Program-made: the position numbers and the translations under genes
DNA from: Verrucomicrobiota bacterium
GTDB taxonomy: Bacteria > Verrucomicrobiota > Verrucomicrobiia > Verrucomicrobiales > DEV007
DNA: 63,627 nt
Direction: 5' to 3'
NCBI GenBank assembly: GCA_024277195.1
Contig: JAJRVS010000259.1
Span: 1-63,627, forward strand
Shown: positions 36,098 through 45,001 of the stretch, piece by piece
Layout: every line of letters begins with the position of its first letter
Numbering within the stretch: the stretch's first letter is position 1
Notes under the pieces: model-generated
Seen by the model: the letters and a program-made list of their open reading frames with translations, nothing else
Told to the model about the DNA's origin: nothing
Databases searched by the model: none

Positions 36098-36517
36098 ATG
36101 CTAGAGGCTTCGTCAAATGAGCGTAATAAGTTATCTATCATCATTATAAAATTCTCCGCTAAAAATACCATTTTGTTTTTTGTTTTCGTCGGCGCTGTGC
36201 TTGCCATTATTCTGGCGAATGACGCGATGGCACGTGTGAGCTCAAAAACAGAGGTCGGCGGCAGCGTGATGGCTTGCACTAAGGCGGAGATCCGGCGCGT
36301 ATATGGAAAGATCCAGTTCGTTGATTCCTTTCCGGATTACAAAGTGAAGATTGTGGGGGGCAATGCCGACCTTAAGGTGCAGAAGGTGACATCATTTCCA
36401 TCTGTTCCTGGAAAGTGGAAAATTGTGAATTCTTTTCCCGACTACAAAATCCAAATAGTCGATGCTTTTCCGGATTTCACGATCAGATACGTAGATGCTT
36501 TTCCGGGAACGAATTAA
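36098..36517 (+). CDS. Envelope protein with short tandem FPD-containing repeats (possible septoil-knot type)
   Basis: About 139 residues from the ATG at 36098; an in-frame TTG three codons earlier is an alternative. The N-terminus carries a hydrophobic anchor or signal (ILFFVFVGAVLAIILAN, ending AMA). The rest is a run of about six short repeats of the pattern V-D-S-F-P-D-Y-K-V-K-I-V (FVDSFPDYKVKIV; IVNSFPDYKIQIV; DAFPDFTIRYV; DAFPG). I recall a similar repeat in proteins called 7(1) septoil knot, but that match is from memory. No close partner gene is identified. Confidence 0.62.
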   Translation: MLEASSNERNKLSIIIIKFSAKNTILFFVFVGAVLAIILANDAMARVSSKTEVGGSVMACTKAEIRRVYGKIQFVDSFPDYKVKIVGGNADLKVQKVTSFPSVPGKWKIVNSFPDYKIQIVDAFPDFTIRYVDAFPGTN

Positions 36518-36616
36518 AAGGTGGAGCATTAATCCGTCCGCCCAGTGATTAGGTGAAATTCATTCGTATGGATTTGGACTTGCCTTTACTCCTTTTTTGT
36601 CGTTGGTCAAGTCAGT

Positions 36617-36967
36617 ATGGGTGAAGGGAAAGGAAAAGACAGTGAGCAAGAGATGCGTTATGGCATGCTTGGGGGTGAGGATTTATCAACAGGCGAAAAG
36701 CTGGAAAAGTACACCGGCGAAGTCACTTGGAAATACCTGCAGAGTCACTATGACGCGGGTGCCTTGATTTATGTTGATCCGGCTTTGCCGCTCACTGAGG
36801 TGGGTGAGGCCTTTGCCGACGATGATTCGGCACGGGTGAAACAGTGGCGCGAGAAAGGGGATATTCTTACACCGTCAGCGCCTCATGCAGAATATTGGAA
36901 AGAGAGTGGAGCGGTGTTTTGTGCTTTGGTGGTATCGCCTTTTGTGTTGATCCAGCCGCAACCGTAG
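36617..36967 (+). CDS. DUF2288 family protein
   Basis: A 116-residue protein. The region EVTWKYLQSHYDAGALIYVD, then PALPLTEVGEAFADDDS and the terminal VVSPFVLIQPQP match the DUF2288 pattern of small cytoplasmic proteins. The molecular role is unknown. It is co-directional with the methyltransferase 24 nt downstream. Confidence 0.75.
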   Translation: MGEGKGKDSEQEMRYGMLGGEDLSTGEKLEKYTGEVTWKYLQSHYDAGALIYVDPALPLTEVGEAFADDDSARVKQWREKGDILTPSAPHAEYWKESGAVFCALVVSPFVLIQPQP

Positions 36968-36991
36968 CCTGAGAAAAATCGATTTAATGAC

Positions 36992-37660
36992 ATGATGACT
37001 GATTCGAATGATGCCACGCCGGGGCAGGCGATTTATAGCAAAAGGTTGCTCAGGGTATATGATTTGTGGGTGCTGGGTATATCCAATCAGTGGATCTGGA
37101 AGTGCCCGTCGGCGAAACTGCTCGCTTTTTACAATCGGCATATATCCAATAACCATCTTGATGTGGGAGTTGGCACAGGCTATTTTCTGGATCGCTGTGA
37201 ATTTCCAAAGTCGCCGCCGCGGGTGGCGTTGATGGATCTGAATGCCAACAGTCTCGACAGCGCGGCCGGGCGCATAGCCCGTTATCATCCCGAGACTTAT
37301 CAAGCGAATGTGTTGGAGCAGATCAAGCTGGAGATAGAGCCTTTTGATTCCATTGGGATCAATTATTTACTGCATTGTCTGCCTGGATCGATTGCGGAAA
37401 AAACACTTTGTCTGGATCATTTGTCGGTTTGTTTGAAACCGGGCGGAATCATTTTCGGCAGCACTCTTTTGTCAGGCGGAGTGCAGCGCGGTGGAGCGGC
37501 GCGGCGCTTGATGGCTTTTTATAATCAAAAGGGGGTTTTTGGAAATACCCAAGATGATCTGGATGGCTTGACAGCAGCCCTTGAAAAACGATTCATCGAT
37601 GTGCAGGTGGAAGTGATCGGTTGCGTGGCTTTATTTTCGGGAAAGAAGTTGGAGCAGTAA
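36992..37660 (+). CDS. Class I SAM-dependent methyltransferase
   Basis: A 222-residue protein with an SAM-binding motif I (HLDVGVGTGYFLDR), motif II-like acidic residue (VALMDLNANSL), a YLLHCLPGS motif IV and a late GGIIFGSTLLSGG. The substrate is not evident. It starts with two adjacent ATG codons (36992 and 36995). Confidence 0.8.
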   Translation: MMTDSNDATPGQAIYSKRLLRVYDLWVLGISNQWIWKCPSAKLLAFYNRHISNNHLDVGVGTGYFLDRCEFPKSPPRVALMDLNANSLDSAAGRIARYHPETYQANVLEQIKLEIEPFDSIGINYLLHCLPGSIAEKTLCLDHLSVCLKPGGIIFGSTLLSGGVQRGGAARRLMAFYNQKGVFGNTQDDLDGLTAALEKRFIDVQVEVIGCVALFSGKKLEQ

Positions 37661-37681
37661 GCGGTAGGAGGATTAATTCAC

Positions 37682-38230
37682 TCAAGGATTGAGATCCGGT
37701 CTTTTTTTTAGGATGTAGCGTTTTTCGTCGTAACGTTTAGCTCCGCTATGTTTGAGAATGGTGAGTTCGATTTGCTTTTCACTCCAATCGACCCGTAACA
37801 GGACTTCGCTTTCACTTCGATCCCAATTAAAAACCCCGGTCATAGTCAGGCTGTTTTTAGCCAGAGTTCTTTTTGCTGGAAAAAAAGCATCATCGGCATT
37901 CATCCGACGATTGGGAGGTCCTCCTACGGAGAGCCAAAATTCCCCTATTGCGGTGTCGGTTGTATTATCGTTCAGTTCACTACTGTGAATAGAGACATAC
38001 AAGCCGGATGATTCCTCGGACCAGAACCCGAGTGGAGGGCCGGCGGGAGTGGCGAGTGTGGGAACTTTGATGGGCGGGGTTTTGTTGTGAGAAGTTTCCT
38101 TGTTGCTGGCAGATAGAAGCGGTGCTTTTTTGCCAAGATGACGGCATTGCACAAGAAGTAAGCTGGTGACCAAACTAGCGGTGAGAATAATCGCTCGATT
38201 GGCGTGGAAGGAAAAGAGGGAGGTGTTCAC
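37682..38230 (-). CDS. Putative lipoprotein of unknown function
   Basis: A 182-residue protein starting at a GTG. The N-terminus has a hydrophobic stretch ending LVQC, which approximates a lipobox with an unusual Gln before the Cys. The mature part is Ser/Thr-rich then forms beta-like strands (SEVLLRVDWSEKQIELTIL). No domain is recognised. Convergent with the methyltransferase. Confidence 0.6.
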   Translation of the reverse strand: MNTSLFSFHANRAIILTASLVTSLLLVQCRHLGKKAPLLSASNKETSHNKTPPIKVPTLATPAGPPLGFWSEESSGLYVSIHSSELNDNTTDTAIGEFWLSVGGPPNRRMNADDAFFPAKRTLAKNSLTMTGVFNWDRSESEVLLRVDWSEKQIELTILKHSGAKRYDEKRYILKKRPDLNP

Positions 38231-38316
38231 TATGATGGGAGGGTTGAGATTTTTTTTAAGGGGTGAAGCCTAGTCGGAGAGTTGTATAGCTTGTAGTGAT
38301 CAAAGTGAAAAACTAC

Positions 38317-38344
38317 AACTGTAAAAAATAAACTGTAAAAAATA
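38317..38344 (+). repeat. Tandem 14-nt direct repeat upstream of a small lipoprotein gene
   Basis: The unit AACTGTAAAAAATA occurs twice back to back (38317-38330 and 38331-38344), directly in front of the small lipoprotein start. A perfect inverted repeat TTGTAGT/ACTACAA (38291-38297 and 38312-38318) lies just upstream. Together these suggest a regulated promoter or leader, by inference only. Confidence 0.5.
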
Positions 38345-38466
38345 TGAAAAAAATCATCCGTCTGTTTTTAATTCTCGCCGCCACTGTAAGCATAGGAGGG
38401 CTTAGCTCATGCTCGAGCACGTCCAGTTCAGGGGGGGCGGACGGACACACAGCACATTCCCATTGA
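38344..38466 (+). CDS. Small 40-residue lipoprotein
   Basis: The start ATG at 38344 gives MKKIIRLFLILAATVSIGG followed by the lipobox LSSC, then a Ser/Gly/His-rich tail (SSTSSSGGADGHTAHSH) and a TGA stop at 38464-38466. The N-terminal positive charge, hydrophobic core and lipobox cysteine (residue 23) make a complete lipoprotein signal. The size resembles entericidin-type or toxin-like small lipoproteins. Function unknown. Confidence 0.66.
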   Translation: MKKIIRLFLILAATVSIGGLSSCSSTSSSGGADGHTAHSH

Positions 38467-38555
38467 TAGGGCAGTTGACGAGTTTCTATTATTTTTTATT
38501 CAACTTTTGCGGCTCAACGTCTCTGCGTGAGAATAATCTACAGCGACTTTACATC

Positions 38556-39932
38556 TCAAACAAACTTTCCTGGATTCAGAATGTCGTTTGGATCCAGGGC
38601 GGCTTTCAAATCACGATGCACCTGGCGACCCACCTCTGACACGGCGTCGGGATACCAGCGTTTTTTGGCTAGGCCGATGCCGTGTTCGCCGGTGATGGCG
38701 CCGTCGTTGGCCAGCACCCATTTGAAAAGTTGGTCGAGTGCGGCGTCGGCTTTTTTACGTGTATCCGGGTCATCGTAATTGTCGACCATCAGGTTGGTAT
38801 GGATGTTGCCATCTCCGGCATGACCAAAACAGGCGACGGCGATGCCGGTGTCTTTTTGTAACTGGCGGGCAAAGGTAACAAGATCGACCAGCTTGGAGCG
38901 TGGAACCACGATGTCTTCGTTGAGCTTGGTCAAGCCAGTGGCGCGCAGGGAATAGGAAAAGTCGCGGCGTAATTGCCAGATGGCTTCGCAGCTTTCACTA
39001 TCGAGCGCTTCTTGGATTTTTAAGGCACCAAGCGTGAGGAGGAATTTTTTCAGTTCTTTGATTTCGTTTTGCACCGACTCTTTGCGGCCATCGAGTTCGA
39101 CGATGAGATGGGCATTGCCGTTGGGCAGTGCGTCCTCGCCGAGGTAGTCGCGCGCGGCTTTTAGGGTGAAGGCATCGGTGATCTCCAAGGCGGAGGGCAA
39201 CCAACTGGAGCCGAGGATGGCTTGCACGGCGGCAGCGGCTTGGGAAAAATCGGCAAAGGTGGTGGTGAGCATGGCGCGTGCCTCGGGATGCGGGATGATT
39301 CGCAGGGTGGCTTCAGTGATGACGCCTAACATGCCTTCTGAGCCGACAAACATGCCGATGAGATCGAAGCCGGTTTTGTTTTTGTGGCAACGTCCGCCGG
39401 TGCGTAGGATGTCGCCGTTGGCGAGCACGACTTCTAGCCCCATGACGTAGGGACGGGTGACGCCGTATTTCAGGCAGCGGGGGCCGCCGGCGTTGGTGGC
39501 AATGTTGCCGCCGAGGGAGCATTCGCGCAGGCTGGCTGGATCGGGAGGGTAATACCAGCCGAGGGCGGCGGCGGCGTCCTGTAGGTCGCCGGTGATGACG
39601 CCGGGTTCGACTACCGCGACGCCGTCTTCGGGTTTGAGCTCTTTGATTTTGGTCATGCGAGCTACAGACAGCACGATGCCGCCTTTCATCGGCACGCAGC
39701 CGCCGACGTAGCCGACTCCAGCACCGCGGGTGGTGACGGGGATGTTGTGCTGGTGCGCATACTTCATGGTGGCGACGACGTCAGAGGTGGATTGTGCAAA
39801 GACCACTATTTCAGGCGGATTCGAGGCATGCCATTTGTCGATGGAGTGTTCTTCGAGGATACTATCGACGGTCGAAACACGATCCTCTGCAAGTAGAGCG
39901 ATGAGATCGGACTTTAATTGGCTGTTTGGCAT
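38556..39932 (-). CDS. FAD-linked oxidase, glycolate oxidase GlcD-like
   Basis: A 458-residue FAD-binding PCMH-type protein. VVATMKYAHQHNIPVTTRGA then GVGYVGGCVPMKGG is the FAD-binding block; further on are GNIATNAGGPRCLKYGVTR, AVACFGHAGDGNIHTNLMVD and the C-terminal GEHGIGLAKKRWYP. The family oxidises 2-hydroxy acids such as glycolate or D-lactate. The partner subunits GlcE/GlcF are not adjacent, so the electron acceptor is unknown. Confidence 0.92.
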   Translation of the reverse strand: MPNSQLKSDLIALLAEDRVSTVDSILEEHSIDKWHASNPPEIVVFAQSTSDVVATMKYAHQHNIPVTTRGAGVGYVGGCVPMKGGIVLSVARMTKIKELKPEDGVAVVEPGVITGDLQDAAAALGWYYPPDPASLRECSLGGNIATNAGGPRCLKYGVTRPYVMGLEVVLANGDILRTGGRCHKNKTGFDLIGMFVGSEGMLGVITEATLRIIPHPEARAMLTTTFADFSQAAAAVQAILGSSWLPSALEITDAFTLKAARDYLGEDALPNGNAHLIVELDGRKESVQNEIKELKKFLLTLGALKIQEALDSESCEAIWQLRRDFSYSLRATGLTKLNEDIVVPRSKLVDLVTFARQLQKDTGIAVACFGHAGDGNIHTNLMVDNYDDPDTRKKADAALDQLFKWVLANDGAITGEHGIGLAKKRWYPDAVSEVGRQVHRDLKAALDPNDILNPGKFV

Positions 39933-40037
39933 AGGGTGTTTAGGTTGGACTGGTGAAGTTTGAAATGGGATGTGGGCAGCTTGCGTTCTGCCCTACATTC
40001 GAATGTGGGCTTTGGCTCTGCAGAAATTGCAAAAAGC

Positions 40038-41228
40038 TCAGCCTCCGAGATTCACTTCACGTAGAGGATCGGTCTCGGCGTCGTAGTTCACGCCGTCGAT
40101 GCCAAAACCGAACAGTTTGAGGAAACCTTTTTGATAGCCTTCGAAGTCAGAGACGGAAGAGAGGTTTTCGGTGTTTACTTGTTTCCAGACTTCGGCTACG
40201 GCTGCTTGGATTTCATCGCGCATTTCCCAGTCATCGATGCGGATGCGGCCTTTGTCATCGGTCTGTGGTCCGTTTTCGCTGTAGAGTTGGTCCGAAAATA
40301 AACGATAGATTTGCTCGGTGCAGTCTTCGTGGGTGCCAGCCTCTTTCATGGCTTTGAAAAGCAATGCGATGTAAAGCGGAACCACAGGGATAGCGGAACT
40401 AGCTTGGGTGACGACGGCTTTGTTGACGGAGACGTGGGCGGAGGCGATGCCGTCCAGGGCGTTGATTCGTGAACAACTTTCTTCGAGATTAACTTTGGCT
40501 TGGCCGATGGTGCCGTCCCAGTAGATCGGCCAGGTTAGTTCGGGTCCGATGTAGGAGTATGCTACGGTGCGGCATCCATCGGCGAGCACTCCGGCATCGC
40601 CGAGTGCTTTCATCCATAGCTCCCAATCTTCTCCGCCCATGACTTTGACCGTTTGCTCGATCTCGTCATCGCTGGCGGGCTCGATGGTGATGTCGTAAAC
40701 TTCCGCTTTGTCGGTATTGACGGTTTTGTTGGTATAACTCTCACCGATGGGTTTTAAGACCGATCGATAAACTTCACCCGTTTCGGGGTCTTGACGGCGA
40801 GGCGAGGCGAGGCTGTAAATCACCATATCAACTTGTCCGAGATCATCTTTGATTCGCTGGATCGCCTGATCTTTGAGCTCATTGGAAAAAGCGTCACCAT
40901 TCAAGCTGGAAGCGTAAAGGCCTTCTTCATGGGCAATTTTTTCAAAAGCAGCGGTATTATACCACCCAGCACTGCCGGTTTTGTTGTCAGTAGGGGGTTT
41001 TTCGAAAAAGATACCGAGGGTGGCGGCACCTCCAGCAAACGCAGGCACCAGACGTGAAGACAGACCATAACCGGTCGAGGAGCCGAGCACTAAAACTTTT
41101 TTAGGTGCTTTGTCGCTCAGCGCGGGTTGGCCTTTGATGTATTTGATTTGCTCGCGCATATTGGCCTCGCAACCGTCAGGGTGGGCAGTGGTGCAAATGA
41201 ATCCACGGATTTTAGGTTTGATGATCAT
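40038..41228 (-). CDS. fabV: Trans-2-enoyl-CoA/enoyl-ACP reductase FabV
   Basis: A 396-residue FabV/TER-type protein. It has the PKIRGFICTTAHPDGCEANM opening, the cofactor motif VLVLGSSTGYGLSSRL, the Tyr-containing YSYIGPELTWPIYWDGTIGQ block and YDITIEPASDDEIEQ. FabV catalyses the last reductive step of fatty-acid elongation and often confers triclosan tolerance. It lies 105 bp after the divergently or independently regulated FAD-oxidase gene, on the same strand. Confidence 0.95.
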   Translation of the reverse strand: MIIKPKIRGFICTTAHPDGCEANMREQIKYIKGQPALSDKAPKKVLVLGSSTGYGLSSRLVPAFAGGAATLGIFFEKPPTDNKTGSAGWYNTAAFEKIAHEEGLYASSLNGDAFSNELKDQAIQRIKDDLGQVDMVIYSLASPRRQDPETGEVYRSVLKPIGESYTNKTVNTDKAEVYDITIEPASDDEIEQTVKVMGGEDWELWMKALGDAGVLADGCRTVAYSYIGPELTWPIYWDGTIGQAKVNLEESCSRINALDGIASAHVSVNKAVVTQASSAIPVVPLYIALLFKAMKEAGTHEDCTEQIYRLFSDQLYSENGPQTDDKGRIRIDDWEMRDEIQAAVAEVWKQVNTENLSSVSDFEGYQKGFLKLFGFGIDGVNYDAETDPLREVNLGG

Positions 41229-41360
41229 GATATTTTTTTGGTAAAATGGGAATCGATAGCTTTGCGCAGATCATAAACTGAAACTGGCTCAGCGGCAACC
41301 GAGAGCTTTTGTGCTTTTACTGCTCGCACAAGAGCGGCAGATGGGTTAATTCTGTTCAAG

Positions 41361-42188
41361 ATGAGCGATTGGGTATTTGAGATTTTGACGGTAGTGGCGG
41401 TATTGGTGGCGGCGTTTGCTTTGAAGACTTTTCAGCCTACTGCGGTGCGGAAAGCTGGTGCTTTATTGATTCTAGTGGCGAGTTATCTGGCGGGTTACTT
41501 TCTCACGGACAGTCATTATGGTGGCGGTGCGGGTATTTTGATTTGGTTTGTGCTGCCTTTGTTTCCCTTATTGACCCGGGTGCGGCAGATGCGACTGCCG
41601 GTGGAGAAAACTTTGGAAAAATGCACGCCGCCGAGTGTGAACCGTTTTCCGACACTCAGCGAGTTCACCGATGAAATTGAAGCGGCTGGCTTTGAATATG
41701 TGGCTGACAAGGGGTGGCAGTGGGACGACAGCAAACAGTATTTCCGGCTTTTTTATAATTCTGAGGAAAAACAACAAGCGGTGATTTGTTTGAATGAACA
41801 GGAGGAGATGTCGTTTGCTTTTGTCAGTATTGTTTGTCGCACTAAATATGGCCAGACTTACCGGACTTGGAATTATCCTTTTTCGTATACGATGAAAACC
41901 GCGCCAGGGGTGATGATGAACGCAGTGCCAAACGTCGATGGTTTTGAGGGGTTGATCGCCTCGCAGCGTGAGTTTTTGGTTAAGAATCAAGTGAGTCCTG
42001 ATGAGATTTTGGTCGAGGATGAAAAGAGTTTTGAGCAGGCGATGGAGGAAGAGTTGCGCTTGCAGGTGCGGCATAATTTGGATAGTGGCCTGATTGCACT
42101 GGCAGGGGAGGGGACTTTTCGTTATTCTTGGCGCGGGTTGTTTTTTTTATGGGGACAGTTTGTGAAGGATATGGTGAAGTTGAGTTAA
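41361..42188 (+). CDS. Membrane protein of unknown function
   Basis: A 275-residue protein with three N-terminal hydrophobic segments (about 7-22, 31-48 and 52-68) and a soluble C-terminal domain of mixed alpha/beta type (VNRFPTLSEFTDEIEAAGFE; SYTMKTAPGVMMNAV). No enzymatic motif is visible. It converges on the SLC13-type permease gene, overlapping it by 4 bp. Confidence 0.62.
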   Translation: MSDWVFEILTVVAVLVAAFALKTFQPTAVRKAGALLILVASYLAGYFLTDSHYGGGAGILIWFVLPLFPLLTRVRQMRLPVEKTLEKCTPPSVNRFPTLSEFTDEIEAAGFEYVADKGWQWDDSKQYFRLFYNSEEKQQAVICLNEQEEMSFAFVSIVCRTKYGQTYRTWNYPFSYTMKTAPGVMMNAVPNVDGFEGLIASQREFLVKNQVSPDEILVEDEKSFEQAMEEELRLQVRHNLDSGLIALAGEGTFRYSWRGLFFLWGQFVKDMVKLS

Positions 42189-44077
42189 GAGCTAAACGGC
42201 CAGAGCCAGGGGATGAGGAAGGTGGCGGCGATCCAGAGGATGAGGTTGAGGGGGACGCCGATTTTGGGGAAGTCGGTGAATTTGTAACCGCCGGCTCCGT
42301 AAACGTAGGTATTGGTTTGGTACCCGATGGGGGTGGCGAAACTGGCACTGCAACCGAACATCAGGGCGACGATGAAGGGGCGGGCATCGACTTCGAGGGT
42401 GGCTGCGATACCGATGATGACGGGGGTGAGCAGGGCGGCGACGGCGTTGTTGCTGATCAGCTCGGTGAGGACGGAGCTGAGCAGGTAGATGACGCTCAGA
42501 ATGATGACGGGGCTGTAGGAGCCGACGACGCTCATCACCCCGCTGACCATCAGTCTGGCGGCGCCGGTTTGATCCATCGCTAGACCGAGGGCGAGCATGC
42601 CGAAGATGAGGAAGACGATGTTCCACTGCACGGCGTCATAAGCTTGCTGCGGGGTTAGGCACTGGGTCAGGATCATGGCGATGGCGGCGATGATGGCAAC
42701 TGCAGGGATGGGTAACATCGGTAGTTGCAGGGCGGCACCGATTACAAAGGCGGCGGTGACGGCGATTCCTGTCCAGAGTTTTGCTGGGCGGATGGTGACT
42801 TCGGGGGCTTCGGTGATGGTGACGAAGTCGTTGGATTTTTGGATGCGGTTGATCGCTTCAGCTGGGCCTTCCATCAGGAGGGTGTCGCCGAACTGGAGGC
42901 GTACGGTGTCGAAGTCTTTGTTGATGTTCTGTCCCTGACGGTGAATGGCGAGTACGTGGATGCGATGGCTGCGACGGAAGCCGATTTGGCGCAGGGTTTT
43001 GCCGACAAAAGAGGAGCGTGGGCCGACGATGCCTTCGATGAGTTGCAGTTCGCGGGTTTCGAGTTCCTTGAGGTTGAGGTTCTTTTGCTCGGCAAAACGA
43101 ACCCCTTCGGCTTCGTAAAGTTCCTTGAAACTGGTGCCGTGTAGGGTGAGCAAGAGGCGATCGCCTTGGCGCACGGTGAGTTGGTTGAGCGGGATGTCGA
43201 GGGTTTTGCCGCGTCGTCGGACTTCGAGAATCTGGGCGCTGGGTATTTCTTTTAATAAAGTGTCGGTGAGAACTTTATCGATCAAGGGCGAGTCTTTTTC
43301 GACCGAAAACTGGGTGAGGAAGCTGCGTACCTCGGCGGGTTCGATCAGTTCGGCGAGGGAGGAGCGCTGGGGCAGCAGTTTGCGTCCGATGAAGATCAGG
43401 TAGATGAAACCAATAGCGGCATAGATCAGGCCGAGTTTGCTGACTTCGAACATGGTGAAGGGTTCCAGGCCGTAGTCCTGGGCGACGCCGTCGATGATGA
43501 GATTGGTCGAAGTGCCGGTGAGGGTACAGGTGCCGCCGAGGATGGAAGCAAAGGAAAGAGGGATGAGTAGGCGCGAGGCCTTCAGGCCGGTGGCGCGGGC
43601 GTGGGAGAGTACGATGGGCAGGAAAACGACAACGATGGGGGTGTTGTTGACAAAAGCAGAGAGCACCGCGGCCATTAGCATCAGGATGAGCATGACGCGC
43701 AGCTCGCTTTTGCCGGCGATTTTGGTGAAAAAACGCCCCATGACATCGATGGTGCCGGTGCGTTCGAGGCCGGCGCTGAGTACAAACATGCAGGCGATGG
43801 TGATCGGGGCGCCGTTGGAGAACACGCTGAGCAAACCTCGGTGGCGTAGCAGTCGCACGCTCTCACCGTCGATGAGCTGGCGCTCGAGCACATCGGTCAG
43901 CGGCAGCAGGCCGAGGATGAGGATGGCACCGAGGGCGGACAGGGCGACCACTTCGGGTGGCGCCCACTCGCGGAAAAAACCGAGCACGACGAAGACCAGC
44001 AGCAGGCAGACGGCGATGACGGGAAGGTTGAGGGTAGGAAATAGTGGCTGGATGAAGTCGATCATGCTTGCTGGCAA
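42185..44077 (-). CDS. SLC13/DASS-type permease with central RCK_C (TrkA-C) domains
   Basis: A 630-residue permease. An N-terminal set of membrane helices includes FVNNTPIVVVFLPIVLSHAR and ILGGTCTLTGTSTNLIIDGV, the family signature. A central cytoplasmic region of about 200 residues has two TrkA-C-like repeats (TLDIPLNQLTVRQGDRLLLT and LQFGDTLLMEGPAEAINRIQ). The C-terminal helices follow with ELISNNAVAALLTPVIIGIA. Such proteins often import sulfate or other anions with sodium. Substrate unknown. Confidence 0.9.
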   Translation of the reverse strand: MPASMIDFIQPLFPTLNLPVIAVCLLLVFVVLGFFREWAPPEVVALSALGAILILGLLPLTDVLERQLIDGESVRLLRHRGLLSVFSNGAPITIACMFVLSAGLERTGTIDVMGRFFTKIAGKSELRVMLILMLMAAVLSAFVNNTPIVVVFLPIVLSHARATGLKASRLLIPLSFASILGGTCTLTGTSTNLIIDGVAQDYGLEPFTMFEVSKLGLIYAAIGFIYLIFIGRKLLPQRSSLAELIEPAEVRSFLTQFSVEKDSPLIDKVLTDTLLKEIPSAQILEVRRRGKTLDIPLNQLTVRQGDRLLLTLHGTSFKELYEAEGVRFAEQKNLNLKELETRELQLIEGIVGPRSSFVGKTLRQIGFRRSHRIHVLAIHRQGQNINKDFDTVRLQFGDTLLMEGPAEAINRIQKSNDFVTITEAPEVTIRPAKLWTGIAVTAAFVIGAALQLPMLPIPAVAIIAAIAMILTQCLTPQQAYDAVQWNIVFLIFGMLALGLAMDQTGAARLMVSGVMSVVGSYSPVIILSVIYLLSSVLTELISNNAVAALLTPVIIGIAATLEVDARPFIVALMFGCSASFATPIGYQTNTYVYGAGGYKFTDFPKIGVPLNLILWIAATFLIPWLWPFSS

Positions 44078-44084
44078 TTAAGAA

Positions 44085-44260
44085 AAGGAACCACGGATAG
44101 CGCAGCCGAGCGTAGCGAGACAGCCGGAGGAAACTATGCGAAGGCAAATGTACACGGATAAGAGAAGATGAATTAGGAAATGGAATTGCGGATGATACAG
44201 CTGACCCGCGGATAGTCGGAGGTTATTTCTCGAAGGCAAATAAGGGAAGCTGAAATAGGC
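44085..44260. repeat. Intergenic repeat cluster with two copies of a dispersed element
   Basis: The 243-bp gap between the permease and the alkyltransferase-like gene starts with AACCACGGATAGCGCAG and contains GAGACAGCCGGAGGAAACTA, TGCGAAGGCAAATGTACACG (about 44118-44157). A shorter second copy (TAGTCGGAGGTTATTTCTCG, then AAGGCAAATAAGGGAA) sits at about 44213-44248. Both resemble the segment at 32318-32363. Confidence 0.55.
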
Positions 44261-44320
44261 GTTTTGTTTTAGATTGTAATTTCCCCGCATTTTTCTGTTA
44301 AGGTGCCATATTGTAAAAGA

Positions 44321-44647
44321 ATGAAAAAGCGTGAACCTAGCGAATTTGAGCAGCGTGTCTATGACGCAACCCGACGGATTCCCAAAGGTAAGGTGACGAC
44401 CTACAAGCTGTTGGCGACTGAACTGGGCTGCGGATCGAATCAGGCGGTGGGGCAGGCTTTGAAGCGCAACCCTTTTGCTCCCGAGGTGCCGTGTCACCGA
44501 GTGGTGCGCACGGATCTGACTATTGGTGGCTTTTATGGGCAGACCGAGGGCAGGGAGATCGTTCGTAAGAAAAAGATGCTGCAGCAAGAAGGGGTGGATC
44601 TGGATGGACGCGGCCGAGTGCCGGCGGATTTGGTGTTTGGTTATTGA
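44321..44647 (+). CDS. MGMT/alkyltransferase family DNA-binding protein
   Basis: A 108-residue protein matching the DNA-binding domain of O6-methylguanine-DNA methyltransferase, with the active-site PCHR (Cys58) and preceding IPKGKVTTYKLLATELGCGS. It lacks the N-terminal domain of Ada and MGMT. The Cys is retained, so it is not a Trp-type alkyltransferase-like protein. It would repair or recognise O6-alkylguanine. The ATG at 44321 is chosen; an in-frame start at 44303 is possible. Confidence 0.85.
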   Translation: MKKREPSEFEQRVYDATRRIPKGKVTTYKLLATELGCGSNQAVGQALKRNPFAPEVPCHRVVRTDLTIGGFYGQTEGREIVRKKKMLQQEGVDLDGRGRVPADLVFGY

Positions 44648-44655
44648 TTGTTTTG

Positions 44656-44979
44656 ATGATGGAGGATCCCGAGGATATTTTTCGCCGCCAACTCGCGGAT
44701 AACTTGAAGGACTTGGCGAGCTTCCGCATGCCTTTTGGCAAATACGGGCCGGGGGCGTGTCCTCCCAAGGGCATGCCGCTCTATGATGTGCCCTTGGACT
44801 ATCTGCATTGGTTTCTTGAGCGTGGCGGCGGTTTTCCAAAAGGGCGTTTGGGGGAGTTGATGGAGTTTGTTTATCACGTGAAGAGTGCCGGAGCTGGCGA
44901 GGTGTTTGCCTCCTTGCGGGAGGCGGCCGGGGGGAGGAAGACGACCAAGCGTCCGAGGAAGCGCGAGTTTAAGTTTTGA
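44656..44979 (+). CDS. DUF3820 family protein
   Basis: About 107 residues. FRMPFGKYGPGACPPKG, then VPLDYLHWFLERGGGFPKGR and LGELMEFVYHVK match DUF3820, a small family linked in some bacteria to nucleases. The tail is basic (GRKTTKRPRKREFKF). It starts 8 nt after the alkyltransferase-like gene and probably shares its transcript. Confidence 0.7.
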   Translation: MMEDPEDIFRRQLADNLKDLASFRMPFGKYGPGACPPKGMPLYDVPLDYLHWFLERGGGFPKGRLGELMEFVYHVKSAGAGEVFASLREAAGGRKTTKRPRKREFKF

Positions 44980-45001
44980 GGTTTGATATTGGCTAAAACA
45001 C

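Noticed and set aside
42192-42626. Minus-strand frame with Arg/His/Pro-rich protein inside the permease gene
   Set aside because: It is an alternative frame of the SLC13-type permease, with biased composition and no domain; the permease frame has a complete family match.
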